This document shows, one piece after another, positions 32,450 through 34,246 of a stretch of DNA of 34,246 nucleotides. Under the pieces are notes generated by a model. The model made no database searches. It saw only the letters and a program-made list of their open reading frames with translations, and was not told where the DNA came from. A program made the position numbers and the translations under genes. Every line of letters begins with the position of its first letter. Within the stretch, counting starts at the first letter, position 1. Source of the DNA: Rusavskia elegans. Lineage: Eukaryota > Ascomycota > Lecanoromycetes > Teloschistales > Teloschistaceae. The stretch lies in contig SAUG01000203.1 of NCBI GenBank assembly GCA_011316305.1, positions 1 to 34,246 of the forward strand, in the 5' to 3' direction.

Positions 32450-34246
32450 ATTAATTTTAAAGATATTATTATTAAAAACTTCTTTTATTTTTATATAATT
32501 ACTTCTTCGACTTAAAATATCTACTTTTCTATTTTCTTTATCTAGGGTATAGTATATTTTAAATTTATATTAACCGTATAGTTTAGACTATTATATTTAT
32601 TTTCTATTAAATTATTTTATTATTATAAAATATAGAAGATTTTTATAGTCTATAAAGATTATTAATTCTAGTAATCTTTTGGTATATACTTTCTATTATT
32701 CTAGTACTACTACTATAGCTAGTAGTTCTTTATTATAAATATCGTAATTCTATTCTACTAGCGATAATTTCCTAGATATATATACTACCGGGTACTATTT
32801 ACTATTATATTATTATAGAAAGTATATATTTATAGCTAGATCTAATAAATCTATTTCTATTTATAATAGTTTAGTTAAATCGAATATTTTAAATACTAGG
32901 TCCTTTATATATTCCTTTTTAAAATCTTCGAATATTTATTATTTTTTTTCTCCCTATTATTATTCGGCGGTATCTTTTATTAAAGCTATAAAAATAAGAA
33001 TTCTTTTAAAATAATTCTTTATAAATTTTTAATTATAGTTTATAAATCCGAAAAAATTCTAGACTTTTTTAATATTTATTAGAATTTTTTATTCTATAAT
33101 AGCTTTTAGTTTATTAGAATTAATATATAATCTGTTTCGTCCTATAATAAATTCTAGAAAGTCGATTTCTTTTTTATAGAATTTATACTTTTCTAGTTTA
33201 AAGTATAAATCTCTTCCTTCTAGATATTCGAGAATTTTACTAATATATTAACTATATTCTTCGAATATTTTAGAAAAAACTAAAATATTATCGAGGTAGG
33301 TAATAGCAAATAAATCTAGATATTCTCTAAATATATTATTAATTATATTCTAATATATTACCGGGGCGTTTATAAATCTAAATAGTATTACTATATATTT
33401 ATAATAACTATACTATATTTAGAAAGCTATTTTCTATTTTTTTCCGGCTTTTATCTATATAAGATTATATATTCTTTAAAAATCAAATTTAATAGAATAT
33501 TTTATTCTAGAGAATCTATTTTAAAGTTTATTAATATTTAGTAGTAGATATTAATTTTTAATTATAATATCGTTTAGCTTTTAGTAATCGATATATAAAC
33601 GGAATATTCCGTCCTTTTTAGATATAAAGAGAATCGGGTATTCTACTAGTAATTAAAATTTTCTAATAAATTCTTTTTTTATATTTTCGTCTAGATAATT
33701 ATAGAGTATTTTAAACTCTATTATAAATAATAGATAAATAGATCTAAATATAAATTATTTACCTAATTTAAATTTTATTTTATAATTTTATATTTAATAT
33801 TTAGATAGTACTTTAGTAGTTATTTCTTTCTAAAATAAATTTATCTAGTTTTTATATTTACCTAGAACCCTTTCTAATAGGTTTTCTTTTAACTTTTTAT
33901 TAGATAGTCCGGGGTTTTTAAAAGGTTTATAATTTTCTTTTCCGTCTTTATTTTATTAATCTAGCTAACCTCTACTAGTATCTAATAAATCGAATCTAAA
34001 TAGTTTTTAGTTATTTTTTTTTAAAGTTATAAGTTCGCGCTTTATATTCTACTTTTTATCTATCTAAAAATACTATTTCGGTATAGGCTAGATATTTTCT
34101 ATATAGGAGTATTATTTAAAGCTAAATACTCTTTTTTCCTAGTTAATTACTAGATTATAATTCTTTAACTAAGGTATTTTAAATATAATATTATAGCTGG
34201 CTATCTAAATAATATTAAACTAAAGTTTTTTTTAGTACTAGTTAAT
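32450..34246 (-). pseudogene. Reverse transcriptase and RNase H part of degraded chromovirus pol
   Basis: Read on the minus strand. The RT has E-F-I-R-K-F with Y-P-I-L-F-I-S-K-K-D-G (about 33,620-33,665), F-R-L-Y-I-D-Y with K-L-N-D (33,570-33,615), and the catalytic box as T-Y-L-D-N-I-L-V-F-S (33,272-33,301), where the second Asp of Y-L-D-D has become Asn. L-E-F-I-I-G and a G-F-I-N-Y segment follow. RNase H shows I-E-I-D-L-L-D-L-A-I near 32,850 and F-I-D-Y-K-N-L-L (about 32,640-32,665), expected as F-T-D-H-K-N-L. Sequence from 33,720 to the window edge reads as the region between protease and RT (L-D-E-N-I-K-K-E-F). Together with the integrase part this is one polyprotein. Confidence 0.88.

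Larger units (their letters stand above)
31080..34246 (-). mobile_element. Ty3/gypsy chromovirus, pol region, minus strand, partial at window edge
   Basis: Minus-strand domain order from right to left is a protease-RT linker, reverse transcriptase, RNase H, integrase core, integrase C-terminal domain and chromodomain. This is the order of chromodomain-bearing Ty3/gypsy elements of fungi. Gag and the 5' LTR would lie beyond 34,246. No 3' LTR could be identified just below 31,080; the LTR at 28,376-28,715 is 2.4 kb away and belongs to the gag element. The copy is heavily RIP-mutated and dead. Confidence 0.88.

Noticed and set aside
1..34246. Intact protein-coding genes on either strand
   Set aside because: ATG is almost absent and TAA/TAG are dense in all frames. 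Short open stretches are leftovers of RIP, not functional genes, so all coding calls are entered as pseudogenes.
1..34246. tRNA or rRNA genes
   Set aside because: No cloverleaf-like arms with GGTTCRA-type T loops and no conserved rRNA words were seen. The composition would have destroyed them in any case.
1..34246. AT-rich centromere or mitochondrial DNA
   Set aside because: The telomere repeat at the left edge, the CpA/TpG-specific depletion with CpG retained, and the retroelement relics fit a RIP-mutated subtelomere better.

Overview
This is a chromosome end of a filamentous ascomycete. The window opens with a short run of CCCTAA telomere repeats. Everything after it is extremely AT-rich, and CpA and TpG are almost absent while TpA is in excess and CpG persists. 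That is the footprint of repeat-induced point mutation (RIP), which is known from Pezizomycotina. By eye I find only about four ATG and six CAT triplets in 34 kb, so no intact protein-coding gene can be called. Every coding feature below is a mutated relic, read through TAA/TAG codons that RIP would make from CAA, CAG and TGG. The species cannot be named from this window.

Layout. (1) 1-16: telomere. (2) 17-10,984: first copy of a large subtelomeric repeat, called X here, touching the telomere. (3) 10,985-15,251: a 4.3 kb spacer with a 315-bp in-frame tandem duplication, a 27-bp duplication and a 184-bp tandem array. (4) 15,252-25,447: second copy of X in the same orientation, lacking 754 bp of copy 1. 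(5) 25,446-28,715: an LTR element on the minus strand with 340-bp LTRs and a degraded gag and protease, but no recognisable reverse transcriptase. (6) 28,716-31,100: a low-information stretch with a short tandem repeat and a degraded plus-strand coiled-coil reading frame. (7) about 31,080-34,246: the pol region of a Ty3/gypsy chromovirus on the minus strand (RT, RNase H, integrase, chromodomain), running off the window.

X is the most interesting object. In both copies it looks like two long degraded genes facing away from each other (minus strand 4,431 to about 50; plus strand about 5,400 to 9,530). The region between them carries a two-unit inverted repeat built on a palindromic word with a TTCTAGAA or CCTAGG core. 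The same word recurs through X and in the spacer. I recognise neither protein. Telomere-linked helicases are a natural suspect from the location, but I found no helicase motif, so that stays a hypothesis. The two X copies differ almost only by C/T and G/A changes in both directions, so RIP acted on each after the duplication.
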